This document shows, piece after piece, positions 9,060 through 18,346 of a stretch of 64,000 nt of DNA (the stretch's first letter is position 1; each line of letters begins with the position of its first letter). Made by a program: the position numbers and the translations under genes. The notes beneath the pieces were generated by a model, which ran no database searches, was not told where the DNA came from, and saw nothing but the letters and a program-made list of their open reading frames with translations. This DNA is from Nonomuraea gerenzanensis (GTDB lineage: Bacteria > Actinomycetota > Actinomycetes > Streptosporangiales > Streptosporangiaceae). The stretch covers positions 2,480,001-2,544,000 of the forward strand of contig NZ_CP084058.1 of the NCBI RefSeq assembly GCF_020215645.1, given 5' to 3'.

Positions 9060-10221
9060 CCTGACCGAGATCAAGCAACTCTGGCAGGACCAGCCCCCGG
9101 GCTCGCGCGAGGACCTCGCGGGCGCCCGCACCGCCCTGCTGGCGGCCGCCGCCCGTTCGACGGCGGCGCCTGTGTCCCCACCCCGCAGATACGGTCTGCG
9201 CATCGGAGTGGCCACGGGCCTGGCCGCCGCCCTGACCGCCGGCGTGATCGTCGCCCAGGTCGCCCTGGCAGGCTCACCGGCCTCGGACGGCATCACGGGC
9301 CTCGTCGCCGCCCCTCCGGCCAACGCCCAGCAACTGCTCACAGCCGCCGCCCAGGTGGCCGCCGCCGAGCCGGACCTGCGTCCCGGCCCCGGCCAGTACA
9401 TCCACACCGAGCTGCGCGTCATGCGCTACCGGGCCGTCGGCTCCGCCGGCACACACCTCAGCGGCACCGAGGAGCGGTGGATCCCCGCAGCCGGAGCCAA
9501 GCAGTGGCTCATGCGCGAACACCAGGCCACTGCCGCCCCGGTCCCCGGCGTCCCGATGCCGACGCAGCAGGTGGCGACCCAGGGCACGGAGGACTCCCTG
9601 TACGAGTCGTCCTGCGCCACCGAGGCCGTCACCGAGTTGCAGATGAGCCGGTGGCCGGCCGACGTGGCGTTCCTGCGCGAACAGGTCCGCACGGAGGCCG
9701 CCAAGTACACGGCGATACCGGAGCGGCTACGCGAGTGGGACGCGGTCGGCACCCTGCTCCGCTCGGCGGTGTCCCGGCCGGGCCTCAGCGCGGCCCTCTA
9801 CCGGGTCGCCGCCGAGATCCCGGGCATCACCCTCGTACCGGAGACCGTGGACGCCGCTGGTCGGGCGGGGATCGGCGTCGCGATCGAGCACGACGGCACC
9901 CGGTCGGAGCTCATCTTCGATCACCGGACCTTCGGGTATCTGGGGGAGCGGGAGGTGGCGATCGAGGACAGGAGCTCCACCATGCCTGTTCCGCCCATCT
10001 CCAGGAAGGAGTATGGCGATCTCAAGCGGCAGATGGTGGCTAAGGGGATGGATGCTGCTGAGGTGGTGCGGGAGCTGGAGCCGCTGCGGAAGAAGAGGAC
10101 GGTGACCTTGTTCACGCCGCGGGGGGCGGTGATCAGCTCGTCTGCTGTGGTCAAGGTTGAGGTGGTGGATGCCTTGCCTCCGCTCTCGACGAAGGTGTCT
10201 CGCATGACCATCCCCTGCTGA
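9052..10221 (+). CDS. CU044_5270-type membrane protein paired with the ECF sigma factor
   Basis: 389 aa. The N-terminus (MNDLTEIKQLWQDQPPG) is a short cytoplasmic segment. One membrane helix follows at about residues 50-70 (GVATGLAAALTAGVIVAQVALA), then a long extracytoplasmic domain. This matches the actinomycete family often named CU044_5270 and found directly behind ECF sigma genes. The N-terminal arm presumably contacts the sigma factor, but no zinc-binding anti-sigma motif (HxxxCxxC) is present, so the anti-sigma role is inference. The gene overlaps the sigma gene by 8 bp, pointing to translational coupling. Confidence 0.7.
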   Translation: MNDLTEIKQLWQDQPPGSREDLAGARTALLAAAARSTAAPVSPPRRYGLRIGVATGLAAALTAGVIVAQVALAGSPASDGITGLVAAPPANAQQLLTAAAQVAAAEPDLRPGPGQYIHTELRVMRYRAVGSAGTHLSGTEERWIPAAGAKQWLMREHQATAAPVPGVPMPTQQVATQGTEDSLYESSCATEAVTELQMSRWPADVAFLREQVRTEAAKYTAIPERLREWDAVGTLLRSAVSRPGLSAALYRVAAEIPGITLVPETVDAAGRAGIGVAIEHDGTRSELIFDHRTFGYLGEREVAIEDRSSTMPVPPISRKEYGDLKRQMVAKGMDAAEVVRELEPLRKKRTVTLFTPRGAVISSSAVVKVEVVDALPPLSTKVSRMTIPC

Positions 10222-10245
10222 GAGTTTGGTACCGGCATCGGTCTG

Positions 10246-10299
10246 ATCGGCCGCATCCCGGCACTGGTGGTTATCGGCCGCATCCCGGCACCAGTGGTT
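10246..10299. repeat. 27-bp direct repeat, two copies
   Basis: Copy one at 10246-10272 and copy two at 10273-10299, each beginning ATCGGCCGCATCCCGGCA and differing at two positions. A decayed third copy may extend to about 10355. Directly adjacent, so of minisatellite type. Confidence 0.9.
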
Positions 10300-10382
10300 T
10301 TGTTGCATCCTGTGCACCAGTGGTGCACGCATCGGCGCCGATCGGTCGCATCCACCGTGTATGGGCGCAAGCCACAGCGGCC

Positions 10383-10415
10383 GAAGGCTCCGTGTCGCGG
10401 GGGCACGGAGCCTTC
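10383..10415 (+). terminator. Hairpin terminator between the sigma-partner gene and comEA
   Basis: Perfect 12-bp stem GAAGGCTCCGTG / CACGGAGCCTTC with a 9-nt loop. It lies 160 bp after the preceding gene, with no T-run behind it. Likely an intrinsic terminator, or a stable leader hairpin. Confidence 0.6.
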
Positions 10416-10601
10416 GAGAGCGGGCACTGACCGCATCCCGCCCTCCCTCCACAACCTCGCCCCCACATCATCTCCTCCGTCCACAACCCCACCCCCGAAC
10501 GACCTCCTTCCTCCACAAGCATCCTCCCCGACCCCCATCACCATCCACAGAACCCCGCTCGGCCTCATCGTCGGGCCCGCCCAGGCCATACGTTCTTCGC
10601 C

Positions 10602-11975
10602 GTGCGAACCCCCGACCCCACGGCAGAGCGCGCCATAGCCGAGTCCCGGCTACGGTCGATCACCACCCCTGCCCGCCGCCCCCGCCGCCTCCTCGGCCGT
10701 CCTCCATGGGGAACGGAAACCGCCACGGCCCACGCCCCGAAGCGCCACCGCAACTCCCCACAGCAGACACAGCAGGCCGCCACCGCCCCACAGCACCCCC
10801 ATGGGGCCACCACCGCAAGCGCCGAGCACACAGGCGACGACATCAACCACCACCCTCTACCACCACATCCGCCCTCACCCCACCCACCGCCGCCCCACCC
10901 ATGGCTTCCCGAACCGTCCCTGAATCAGCGGCTCCCCGACCACCTGCACCCATCGCAGCAGTGGCTACCTGCGCAGAAGCCATCTCCGCAGCGGCTACCT
11001 GGCTCCCAGCCATCCGACCAGCGCCCCTCGCGGCACCCGTCACCCGACAGAAGGCCGCCATACGCGACCCCCCTCGACGAGCGACCACCCACACCCTCGC
11101 CCCATCCCACCCCGGCACCGCTGCCCGATCCCGCGCTCGCCCCACTCACAACCCCAAGTCCCACCTACGCGCCGCTCAACCCCGACCTCGCACCGCCGCC
11201 AACCGCACCGCCGTCAACCGCGCCGCCGTCAACCGCGCCGCCGTCAACCGCGCCGCCGCCTACCTCCGCACCGCTCTCAATCCCAGCCCTCGCACGACTC
11301 CCCAAGCCCGTCCCCACCCCCACTACTCTCCCTGCCCCTCTCCAGGCCCTACGCGACGTCATCACCTCACAAGGCCCAGCCACCCTCGACCCAGGCAAGC
11401 CCGGCCTCCGTGTCCTGCTCGCCATAGGCGTCCTAGCGACAGCCGTCGCAGTCTTCTTCGTGTGGCAGTCGCGCCCATCCCCTCAGCCCCTGCCACCACC
11501 ATCCACCTCACCAAGCCCGATGACCCAAGCAACCTCCCCAACCACCGCCACCACAAAAGTGACCGTCCACGTCACCGGCAAAATCCGCAACCCCGGCGTC
11601 TACCGTCTCCCCACAGGCGCACGAGTAGCGGACGCGGTAACAGCCGCAGGAGGCGTGTCCCGCACCGCCTCCACAGGCTCACTCAACCTGGCCAGACGTT
11701 TGATAGACGGCGAGCAGATAGTAGTAGGCGCCACTTCCCCCCAAGCAGCCTCACCAGCCCAACCTGCCACCGACCCCGCCACAACGATCCTGGACCTCAA
11801 CTCCGCCACCCCAGACCAATTGGAGCAGCTCCCCGGCGTAGGCGAGGTCCTGGCCGCCCGCATCACCGAATTCCGCACCACCCGAGGCGGCTTCACCACC
11901 ATCGACCAACTCCGCGAGGTAAGCGGCATAGGCCCAAGAAAATTCGAGGAGATCAAATCGAAGGTCCGAGTGTGA
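10602..11975 (+). CDS. comEA: Competence protein ComEA, proline-rich N-terminal extension
   Basis: 457 aa from a GTG. The C-terminal third is a clear ComEA: a membrane helix near residues 270-290 (LRVLLAIGVLATAVAVFFVW), a SLBB domain (VTVHVTGKIRNPGVYRLPTGARVADAV) and a helix-hairpin-helix DNA-binding domain (LDLNSATPDQLEQLPGVGEVLAARI). The first 260 residues are low-complexity Pro/Ser/Thr/His sequence placed before the helix, with three exact PPSTA repeats from a 15-bp tandem repeat at 11211-11255. This extension is much longer than in typical ComEA (200-300 aa). comEC begins 1 bp after the stop. The role is binding and transfer of incoming DNA at the membrane; activity in this organism is unproven. 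Confidence 0.85.
   Translation: MRTPDPTAERAIAESRLRSITTPARRPRRLLGRPPWGTETATAHAPKRHRNSPQQTQQAATAPQHPHGATTASAEHTGDDINHHPLPPHPPSPHPPPPHPWLPEPSLNQRLPDHLHPSQQWLPAQKPSPQRLPGSQPSDQRPSRHPSPDRRPPYATPLDERPPTPSPHPTPAPLPDPALAPLTTPSPTYAPLNPDLAPPPTAPPSTAPPSTAPPSTAPPPTSAPLSIPALARLPKPVPTPTTLPAPLQALRDVITSQGPATLDPGKPGLRVLLAIGVLATAVAVFFVWQSRPSPQPLPPPSTSPSPMTQATSPTTATTKVTVHVTGKIRNPGVYRLPTGARVADAVTAAGGVSRTASTGSLNLARRLIDGEQIVVGATSPQAASPAQPATDPATTILDLNSATPDQLEQLPGVGEVLAARITEFRTTRGGFTTIDQLREVSGIGPRKFEEIKSKVRV
11211..11255. repeat. 15-bp tandem repeat, three copies, inside comEA
   Basis: CCGTCAACCGCGCCG repeated exactly at 11211-11225, 11226-11240 and 11241-11255. It keeps the reading frame and encodes the PPSTA repeats of the proline-rich arm. 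Confidence 0.95.
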
Positions 11976-11976
11976 C

Positions 11977-14841
11977 ATGCCCGCCCCTCACCAGGACGAG
12001 ATCCGCCAACCCCCCACCCACCCAGGCCAGGACAAAACCCCCGCAGACCCCGCCAGCACCCCTGACAAACCGGTACACGCATGGCCCCTCGCCCTCCCCG
12101 CCCTAGCGGCGTGGGCAACCGCCCTGACTCTCCTCACCTGCCCACCCCTCGCCGGCGTGCTAGTCGCCACCACCGCAGCCCTAACCGCCACCGCCGCAGC
12201 CTGGCTCACGAGACCAAAGCCCAACCTCCCCCCACCGCGAGCCCCATCCACCGAGCCTCCGGCCACCGCCCCGTCGGCACCACCATCAAGCGTGCTCAAC
12301 ACCGCGCCGCCCGCAGGGCCACAGAGCGTCCTCAACACCACCGCACCCCCTCACCCCACACCCCGGACCTCCACGGCAAGAACCAACCGGAGGTGGCACG
12401 ACGCCGAAAAGGCCGGCTGGCGCAACATCCTCATAGCCACGCTCATCTGCACAGCAGCGTCCTCAGCCTCGACCGCCCTCCGCATCCACGCCCTGACCAC
12501 CAGCCCAGCAGCGAAGTTGGCCGACAAGAACGCCTACATCACCGCTCACCTCACCCTGACCGACGACCCAGAACGCCGCCCCAACACCAACGCCCGCTTC
12601 GCCCAGCAGAGCTACGTAGTTTCCGCAAACCTCAAACTCATCCAAACCCCCACCACCAGACAAACCATCAACCTCCCCATCAAGGTCTTCGCCACCGGCC
12701 AAGCCTGGGCCTCCCTCCTCCCCACCCAAGACGTAGAAGTCACCGGCCGCCTGGCAACACCAACCCCCGGCACCCTGGAAGCAGCAACACTCCTGGTCCG
12801 AACCCCACCCCGAGTCCTCTCACCCCCATCAGCCCTCCACACAGCAGCGGGCGCCATCAGAGCAGGCCTCCGCTCCGCCGCCGACGTCCTCCCACCGGAC
12901 CAGCGCGGCCTCCTGCCGGGCCTCGTCGTCGGCGACGTCTCCCGCATGGACCCCCAGGTGTCCTCCGACCTCAAGGAAGCGGGCCTGAGCCATCTCAACG
13001 CCGTTTCAGGCGCCAACTTGGCGATCGTCGCAGGCGCAGCCCTCGCCCTCTCCCGCCTGATCGGCCTTTCGCTCCCGCTGAGGGCGATCTTCGCCGCCGT
13101 GGCGATGCTCGCGTTCACAGTGGTCGCCCGGCCGTCCCCAAGCGTGCTCCGCGCCCTGCTCATGGGCCTCGCCGCAGCCATCGCCATGGGCACCGGCCGC
13201 TCGAAGGACGGCTTCGCAGCCCTTTCCGCCACGGTCCTCTTCCTGGTCCTCTTCGCCCCCGAACTGGCCGGCTCATACGGCTTCGCCCTCTCCGTCACAG
13301 CCACCGCCGGCATCCTCCTCCTAGCCCCACGCTGGCGAGACAAGCTGTCACACGCACAAGATCAGAAACCCCCTCTGCAAGATTCGGAACGCGTCCCTGA
13401 CGCCCGCGTGCTCGACCCCGAGCAACGCTGTGCGCATTTGTCCGGCCCCGAGCACACCCATGCGCCCGGCCCCGGGCACACCCGGACGCCCGATCCTGAG
13501 CACACCCGGACGCCCGGCCACGGACAACGCCTCAACGTGATGGAAGAAAGCACTGCCGCCCGACAGCAGGCCCACACCAGCTCCGAGCCGCCCCACCGAC
13601 CGCTGCCCCGATACAGGCTCCCCCGCTGGCTGGCCGAAGCCGTAGCCGTACCGGCGGCCGCCCAGCTGGCCGTGACGCCCGTCCTGGTACTTATGGCAGG
13701 CCAACTGACCCCCGTAGCGGTGATCGCAAACCTGCTCGTCGCGCCCGCCGTAGCACCCGCGACCCTCCTCGGCTTCGGCGCCGCGCTGGTGGCGCCCGTG
13801 TGGCCGGATGCGGCGAGGCTGCTGCTGATCCCCGCAGGGTACGCGGTCGGCTGGATCATCATGGTGGCACGCTGGGCGGTGAGCCTGCCCTTCGCCACCG
13901 TGCCATGGCCTGCCGGCTGGCCGGGGCTCGGGCTGCTCCTGCTGGCAGCGCTTCTGGCGATCCCCATCCTGAGACGCCGGGCGTGGCGAGCCATGGCGAT
14001 GACGGCAGCCGTGGCCGCTCTCGTGGCGGTCCTGGCGATCCGCCCCATCATCGGCCCATGGCCTCCCAAGGGATGGCTGATGGTGATGTGCGACGTGGGA
14101 CAGGGCGACGGCCTGGTCGTCTCGGCCGGACAGAACCGCGGAGTCGTAGTGGACACGGGACCGGATCCAGTCGCCATGGACCGCTGCCTGCGCCGAGTCG
14201 GCGTCGAAGACGTGCCCTTGCTCGTCCTCACGCATCCCCATGCCGACCATGTGAACGGCCTGGCAGGCGTCCTCAGGAACCGGCGAGTCGGAGCGGTCCT
14301 GGTCAGCCCCCACCGGATCGGCCCGCACTCCGTGGCCCGAATATCGGCCACGCTGAGGCGCCACCGGGTACCCGAATGGACGGCTCCGCCGGGAACACGC
14401 TGGCGCTTCGGCCCATCGGAGCTGACCGTGCTGGCTCCAGATCCTGCCGATGGCGAGATGGACGGGCGAAGTGAGGGGAGCGCCATCAACAATGCGAGCG
14501 TGGTCCTGCACGTGCGCTGGCGTTCCGGGTCGATCCTGCTCGGCGGCGATCTGGAAACGGAGGCCCAGGACGACCTGCTGCGGCGGCTCCCCGTACGGGC
14601 TGATCTCCTCAAGACACCGCATCACGGATCCAACAGGCAATCTCCGGCATTCCTGGCCTCGCTGGGGGCGCGAGCGGCGCTGATCAGCGTGGGAGCTGAG
14701 AACGACTACGGCCACCCCGCCACGTCCACGCTGGCCCTCTTGCGCAGTCTCGGCCTGGCCGTGTACCGGACGGATCAGTCAGGTGACCTGGCAGTCGTCG
14801 AACGAGAAGGAGGAATGGCGGTGGTCCCGCGTGGACCGTGA
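11977..14841 (+). CDS. comEC: ComEC/Rec2 DNA-uptake channel protein
   Basis: 954 aa polytopic membrane protein. After about 160 residues of Pro/Ala-rich sequence comes an OB-like segment (DVEVTGRLATPTPGTLEAATLLV). The Competence domain follows (GLLPGLVVGDVSRMDPQVSSDLKEAGLSHLNAVSGANLAIV, many helices). The C-terminal metallo-beta-lactamase-like domain has MCDVGQGDGLVVS, THPHADHVNGL and LLKTPHHGSNRQSP with its metal ligands intact. It would translocate single-stranded DNA with ComEA. A cytoplasmic or periplasmic loop holds three 8-residue repeats (GPEHTHAP type) encoded at 13444-13515. The gene directly follows comEA, as in most actinobacteria. Confidence 0.92.
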   Translation: MPAPHQDEIRQPPTHPGQDKTPADPASTPDKPVHAWPLALPALAAWATALTLLTCPPLAGVLVATTAALTATAAAWLTRPKPNLPPPRAPSTEPPATAPSAPPSSVLNTAPPAGPQSVLNTTAPPHPTPRTSTARTNRRWHDAEKAGWRNILIATLICTAASSASTALRIHALTTSPAAKLADKNAYITAHLTLTDDPERRPNTNARFAQQSYVVSANLKLIQTPTTRQTINLPIKVFATGQAWASLLPTQDVEVTGRLATPTPGTLEAATLLVRTPPRVLSPPSALHTAAGAIRAGLRSAADVLPPDQRGLLPGLVVGDVSRMDPQVSSDLKEAGLSHLNAVSGANLAIVAGAALALSRLIGLSLPLRAIFAAVAMLAFTVVARPSPSVLRALLMGLAAAIAMGTGRSKDGFAALSATVLFLVLFAPELAGSYGFALSVTATAGILLLAPRWRDKLSHAQDQKPPLQDSERVPDARVLDPEQRCAHLSGPEHTHAPGPGHTRTPDPEHTRTPGHGQRLNVMEESTAARQQAHTSSEPPHRPLPRYRLPRWLAEAVAVPAAAQLAVTPVLVLMAGQLTPVAVIANLLVAPAVAPATLLGFGAALVAPVWPDAARLLLIPAGYAVGWIIMVARWAVSLPFATVPWPAGWPGLGLLLLAALLAIPILRRRAWRAMAMTAAVAALVAVLAIRPIIGPWPPKGWLMVMCDVGQGDGLVVSAGQNRGVVVDTGPDPVAMDRCLRRVGVEDVPLLVLTHPHADHVNGLAGVLRNRRVGAVLVSPHRIGPHSVARISATLRRHRVPEWTAPPGTRWRFGPSELTVLAPDPADGEMDGRSEGSAINNASVVLHVRWRSGSILLGGDLETEAQDDLLRRLPVRADLLKTPHHGSNRQSPAFLASLGARAALISVGAENDYGHPATSTLALLRSLGLAVYRTDQSGDLAVVEREGGMAVVPRGP
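13444..13515. repeat. 24-bp tandem repeat, three copies, inside comEC
   Basis: Units at 13444-13467, 13468-13491 and 13492-13515 encode the octapeptides GPEHTHAP, GPGHTRTP and DPEHTRTP. They add a histidine-bearing loop between membrane segments without breaking the frame. Confidence 0.85.
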
Positions 14842-15202
14842 CTGGCGGTGGGTTGTGGTGGACGCAGCACGGCGGTGGGTCGCGGTGAGCGGATCGCGCT
14901 GGAGGGTCGTGGTGAGCGGGCCGTGCTGGAGGGCCGCGCTGGAGGGTCGTGGTGAGCGGGCCGTGCTGGAGGGCCGCGTGGGAGGGTCGTGGTGAGCGGG
15001 TCGTGGTGAGCGGATTGCGCGCTGATGGGTCGTAGTCGGTGGTCCACAACGCTAGCTAGGCCCTGATCAGCCGACGCACCGGTGGGTCGTGTTCGGCGGA
15101 GCGCGGCGGCAGGTCGTGATGTGCAGAGCGCGGGCGCCGGTCCGTGACTGCTTCTGGGGAGAAGACAGAACATCAAGTACCAGGTTGTCGGCGGCGCATG
15201 GC
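14842..15202 (+). other. About 360-bp intergenic region with tandem repeats between comEC and holA
   Basis: The first half is G/T-rich and made of repeated GGAGGGTCGTGGTGAGCGG elements, with two exact 40-bp units and part-copies. The second half (15005-15200) contains the holA promoter region. No convincing gene on either strand: the open frames have repeat-driven compositions. Confidence 0.6.
14897..15000. repeat. 40-bp tandem repeat, two full copies and part-copies
   Basis: Exact 40-bp units at 14897-14936 and 14937-14976, each beginning CGCTGGAGGGTCGTGGTGAG. A truncated third copy covers 14977-15000, and further GTCGTGGTGAGCGG fragments follow to 15014. The unit is not a multiple of three and lies outside coding sequence. 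Confidence 0.95.
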
Positions 15203-15214
15203 ATGCTGCCTGAC

Positions 15215-16186
15215 ATGGCGGGAACCGATCCAGCACCTGTGACCTTGGTCGTCGGCGACGAGGAGTTGCTGGCCGAGCGGGCGGTGAGCGGCGTCGTGGC
15301 GGCGGCGCGGGCCGCCGATCCCGGCGCTGAGGTGCATGACCTCCTCGGCAGCAAGGTCACGACGGGTGAGCTCACGCAGCTCACCTCGCCGTCGCTTTTC
15401 GGTGATCGATCCGTGGTGGTGATCAGGTCCGCACAGGACCTGGCGAAGGAGGTCATCACCGAGATCGTGACGTACGCCAAGCGGCCCTCCGAAGACGCCG
15501 TGATGGTCCTGTCGCATCCGGGCGGGGTGAAGGGCAAGGCGCTGGTCGACGGGGTGAAGAAGGCCGGGGCCAAGGTGATCACGATCAACAAGGTCACCAA
15601 GGCTGGGGAGCGGCTGGAGTTCATCAAGGGCGAGTTCAAGCGGGCCGGGCGGAGCATCTCCGGCGACGCGGCGCAGGCGTTGCTCGACGCCGTGGGGAAC
15701 GATCTGCGGGAGCTGGCCGCCGCGTGCAGTCAGCTGGCGTTCGACACCGAGGACAAGACGATCAGTGCGGCTGCGGTGGCCCGGTATCACAAGGGGCGGG
15801 CGGAGGTCACCGGGTTCAACGTCGCCGACTCGGCCGTGGAGGGGCGGCTGGCGGACGCTCTGGAGCAGTTGCGGTGGGCGCTCGGCACCGGGGTCGCTCC
15901 TGTGCTGCTGGTGAGCGCGCTGGCCGGGGGGCTGCGGTCGCTCGCCAAGGTGGGCAGCGCGCCGCGTAACCTGCGGGGCGGGCAGTTGGCCAGTCACGTC
16001 GGCATGCCGCCGTGGAAGGTGGATCGGGTGCGGCGGCAGCTCAATGGCTGGGGGCCGGAAGGGCTGGCGACGGCGATCCAGGCTGTGGCGAGTGCGGATG
16101 AGCAGGTCAAGGGTGGGGGAGCGGATCCGGCGTACGCGCTGGAGCATACGGTGCAGGTCATCGTGGCCAGCCGCACCGGGCGGTAG
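15215..16186 (+). CDS. holA: DNA polymerase III subunit delta
   Basis: 323 aa from the ATG at 15215 (an in-frame ATG at 15203 is also possible). It has the actinobacterial HolA pattern: VTLVVGDEELLAERAV at the start, LTSPSLFGDRSVVVIRSAQDL, LRELAAACSQLA in the middle, and the C-terminal collar LGTGVAPVLLVSALAGGLRSL with HVGMPPWKVDRVRRQL. As part of the clamp loader it opens the beta clamp. The gene sits between comEC and rpsT, the usual arrangement, although here an ABC transporter operon is inserted before rpsT. Confidence 0.92.
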   Translation: MAGTDPAPVTLVVGDEELLAERAVSGVVAAARAADPGAEVHDLLGSKVTTGELTQLTSPSLFGDRSVVVIRSAQDLAKEVITEIVTYAKRPSEDAVMVLSHPGGVKGKALVDGVKKAGAKVITINKVTKAGERLEFIKGEFKRAGRSISGDAAQALLDAVGNDLRELAAACSQLAFDTEDKTISAAAVARYHKGRAEVTGFNVADSAVEGRLADALEQLRWALGTGVAPVLLVSALAGGLRSLAKVGSAPRNLRGGQLASHVGMPPWKVDRVRRQLNGWGPEGLATAIQAVASADEQVKGGGADPAYALEHTVQVIVASRTGR

Positions 16187-16290
16187 CTGACGTCCGCGCG
16201 AGGGTTTGCTAGGAGCCCTGACGTGGGCGCGAGGGTTTGCTAGGAGCCCTGACGTCGGCGCGAGGGTTTGCTAGGCGCCCTGACGTCCGC
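16187..16290. repeat. 31-bp tandem repeat, three copies plus a partial, right after holA
   Basis: Units at 16187-16217, 16218-16248 and 16249-16279 share CGCGAGGGTTTGCTAGG and differ at one to three positions. A divergent fourth part follows to about 16290. The array begins at the first base after the holA stop and ends close to the 3' end of the truncated MarR gene. Confidence 0.95.
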
Positions 16291-16310
16291 GCGAGAGGGC
16301 TCGCTCGCTT

Positions 16311-16655
16311 TCACGTCCGTGTGCTCGCGTCCGTACGGCAAGGCGGCACTGGTGTCCGTGCGGCAATCAGCCCTGCCCGTTCCAGCGTGTCCACGCGCGC
16401 TGTCATCCCGGCCGGTGGGAGGAGCAGGTCCGCGGCCAGCTCGGACGGCGTTGCGGAGCCGCCGCGTGCCGTGAGGCGGTGCAGGGTCTCGAACTCGTAG
16501 CGGTCCTGCGCGCCCACCTCCGCCAGCGCCACCTCCTTCGTGTGGGACAGGTGCCGCACGAGGAACTGCATGCGCGTCACGATCGCCTCCACCCGTTCGT
16601 CGAACGGTGCCTCGCCGCGCCAGCGGGCCAGATGACGATCGACCGAGTCCTCCAT
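16311..16655 (-). pseudogene. MarR-type regulator gene with truncated C-terminus
   Basis: 114 aa from the ATG at 16655. Residues about 50-95 (YEFETLHRLTARGGSATPSELAADLLLPPAGMTARVDTLERAGLI) form the helix-turn-helix core and first wing strand of MarR proteins. Normal members continue with a D-R-R wing tip and a C-terminal dimerisation helix (total 140-160 aa). Here the sequence after GLIAART becomes unrelated (VPPCRTDASTRT) and stops, next to the tandem-repeat array. No frame restores the missing part. It may be a decayed regulator of the neighbouring ABC operon, or a short variant. Confidence 0.65.
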
Positions 16656-16670
16656 GGGGGGCGATCACAC

Positions 16671-16698
16671 GTTGGCGAGTAACAAAACATTCGCTAAC
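16671..16698. promoter_or_regulatory. Operator-like inverted repeat upstream of the MarR gene
   Basis: GTTGGCGA-N12-TCGCTAAC, 7 of 8 positions matching, located 16 bp upstream of the MarR start codon and between that gene and the upstream ABC ATPase. MarR proteins often bind such sites in their own promoter, so autoregulation is plausible. The surrounding sequence is unusually A-rich (AACAAAACAT). Confidence 0.45.
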
Positions 16699-16740
16699 GA
16701 AGAATGGTGCGACGGTGGTGGAAGACGCTCGCTCAAGCAT

Positions 16741-17425
16741 CTACGTGCGCGCAGCCTCCCGCACCACCCCATCGCTGATCTCCAGCACCCGATCCGCCAA
16801 CGTCATCAACCCAGGATCATGCGTGGCCACCAACGCCGTAACCCCCTCACTCCGCACCACCGCCCGCAGCAACTCCATGATCTGCCGCCCGGTCTGCGAG
16901 TCCAACTGCCCCGTAGGCTCATCCGCCACCAGCAACCGCGGCCGATTGGCCAGCGACCTGGCGATCGCCACCCGCTGCCGCTGGCCCCCGGACAACTCAT
17001 AGGGCCGCTGGTTGACATGCCGCTCCAGCCCCACCAGCGCGAGCAGCATCCGTACGCGATCCTCCCGCTCCGCCACCGGCGTCCGCAGCAGCCGCATCGG
17101 CACCCCGACGTTCTCCGCCGCCGACAACACGGGGATCAGCCCGAACGACTGGAACACGAACCCGAGCACGTCCCTGCGCACCCCCAGCAGCTCGTCCTCC
17201 GACATGGCCGTGATCTCGCGCCCGTCCACCACCACGCGCCCGGCGTCGGGCCGGTCCAGGCCGCCGATCTGGTTGAGCAGGGTCGTCTTGCCCGAGCCTG
17301 ACCGGCCGCGGATCGCGACCAGCTCCCCGGGCAGCACAGAGAAGGACACGTCCCGCAGCGCCACGACCTCCTTGGGCCCCGTGCGGTAGACCTTGCGCAG
17401 CCCTTCGACCAAGACCAGGGGTGAG

Positions 17426-17433
<8 letters not shown>
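16741..17433 (-). CDS. ABC transporter ATP-binding protein, MacB/LolD type
   Basis: 230 aa. Walker A is GRSGSGKTTLLN, the signature is LSGGQRQRVAIARSLA, Walker B is RLLVADEPTGQLDSQTG and the switch histidine is in VATHDPGLM. This is the FtsE/MacB/LolD subfamily that works with FtsX-like permeases, here the two large permeases upstream. It overlaps the 3' end of the preceding ATPase gene by 8 bp, showing an operon. The substrate is unknown; such systems move lipoproteins, peptides or drugs, or act mechanically on the envelope. Confidence 0.9.

Positions 17434-18342
<909 letters not shown>

Positions 18343-18346
<4 letters not shown>

Larger units (their letters stand above)
10222..10601 (+). 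other. 380-bp intergenic region before comEA
   Basis: Contains a 27-bp tandem repeat (10246-10299), a perfect palindrome GTGCACCA-G-TGGTGCAC at 10312-10328 and a strong hairpin at 10383-10415. The remainder (10420-10600) is C/A-rich and no gene is supported. The comEA promoter presumably lies in this last part. Confidence 0.6.

Noticed and set aside
7806..9422. 538-codon minus-strand frame across degV and the sigma gene
   Set aside because: Its 11-residue repeats are just the antisense of the 33-bp tandem array, and it covers well-supported plus-strand genes.
10361..12106. 581-codon plus-strand frame overlapping comEA
   Set aside because: Low-complexity Pro/Arg/His composition caused by the C-rich comEA sequence in another frame; comEA has recognisable domains.
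14897..15014. Possible CRISPR-like array after comEC
   Set aside because: Units are directly adjacent without unique spacers, so this is a minisatellite. The same holds for 8183, 10246 and 16187.
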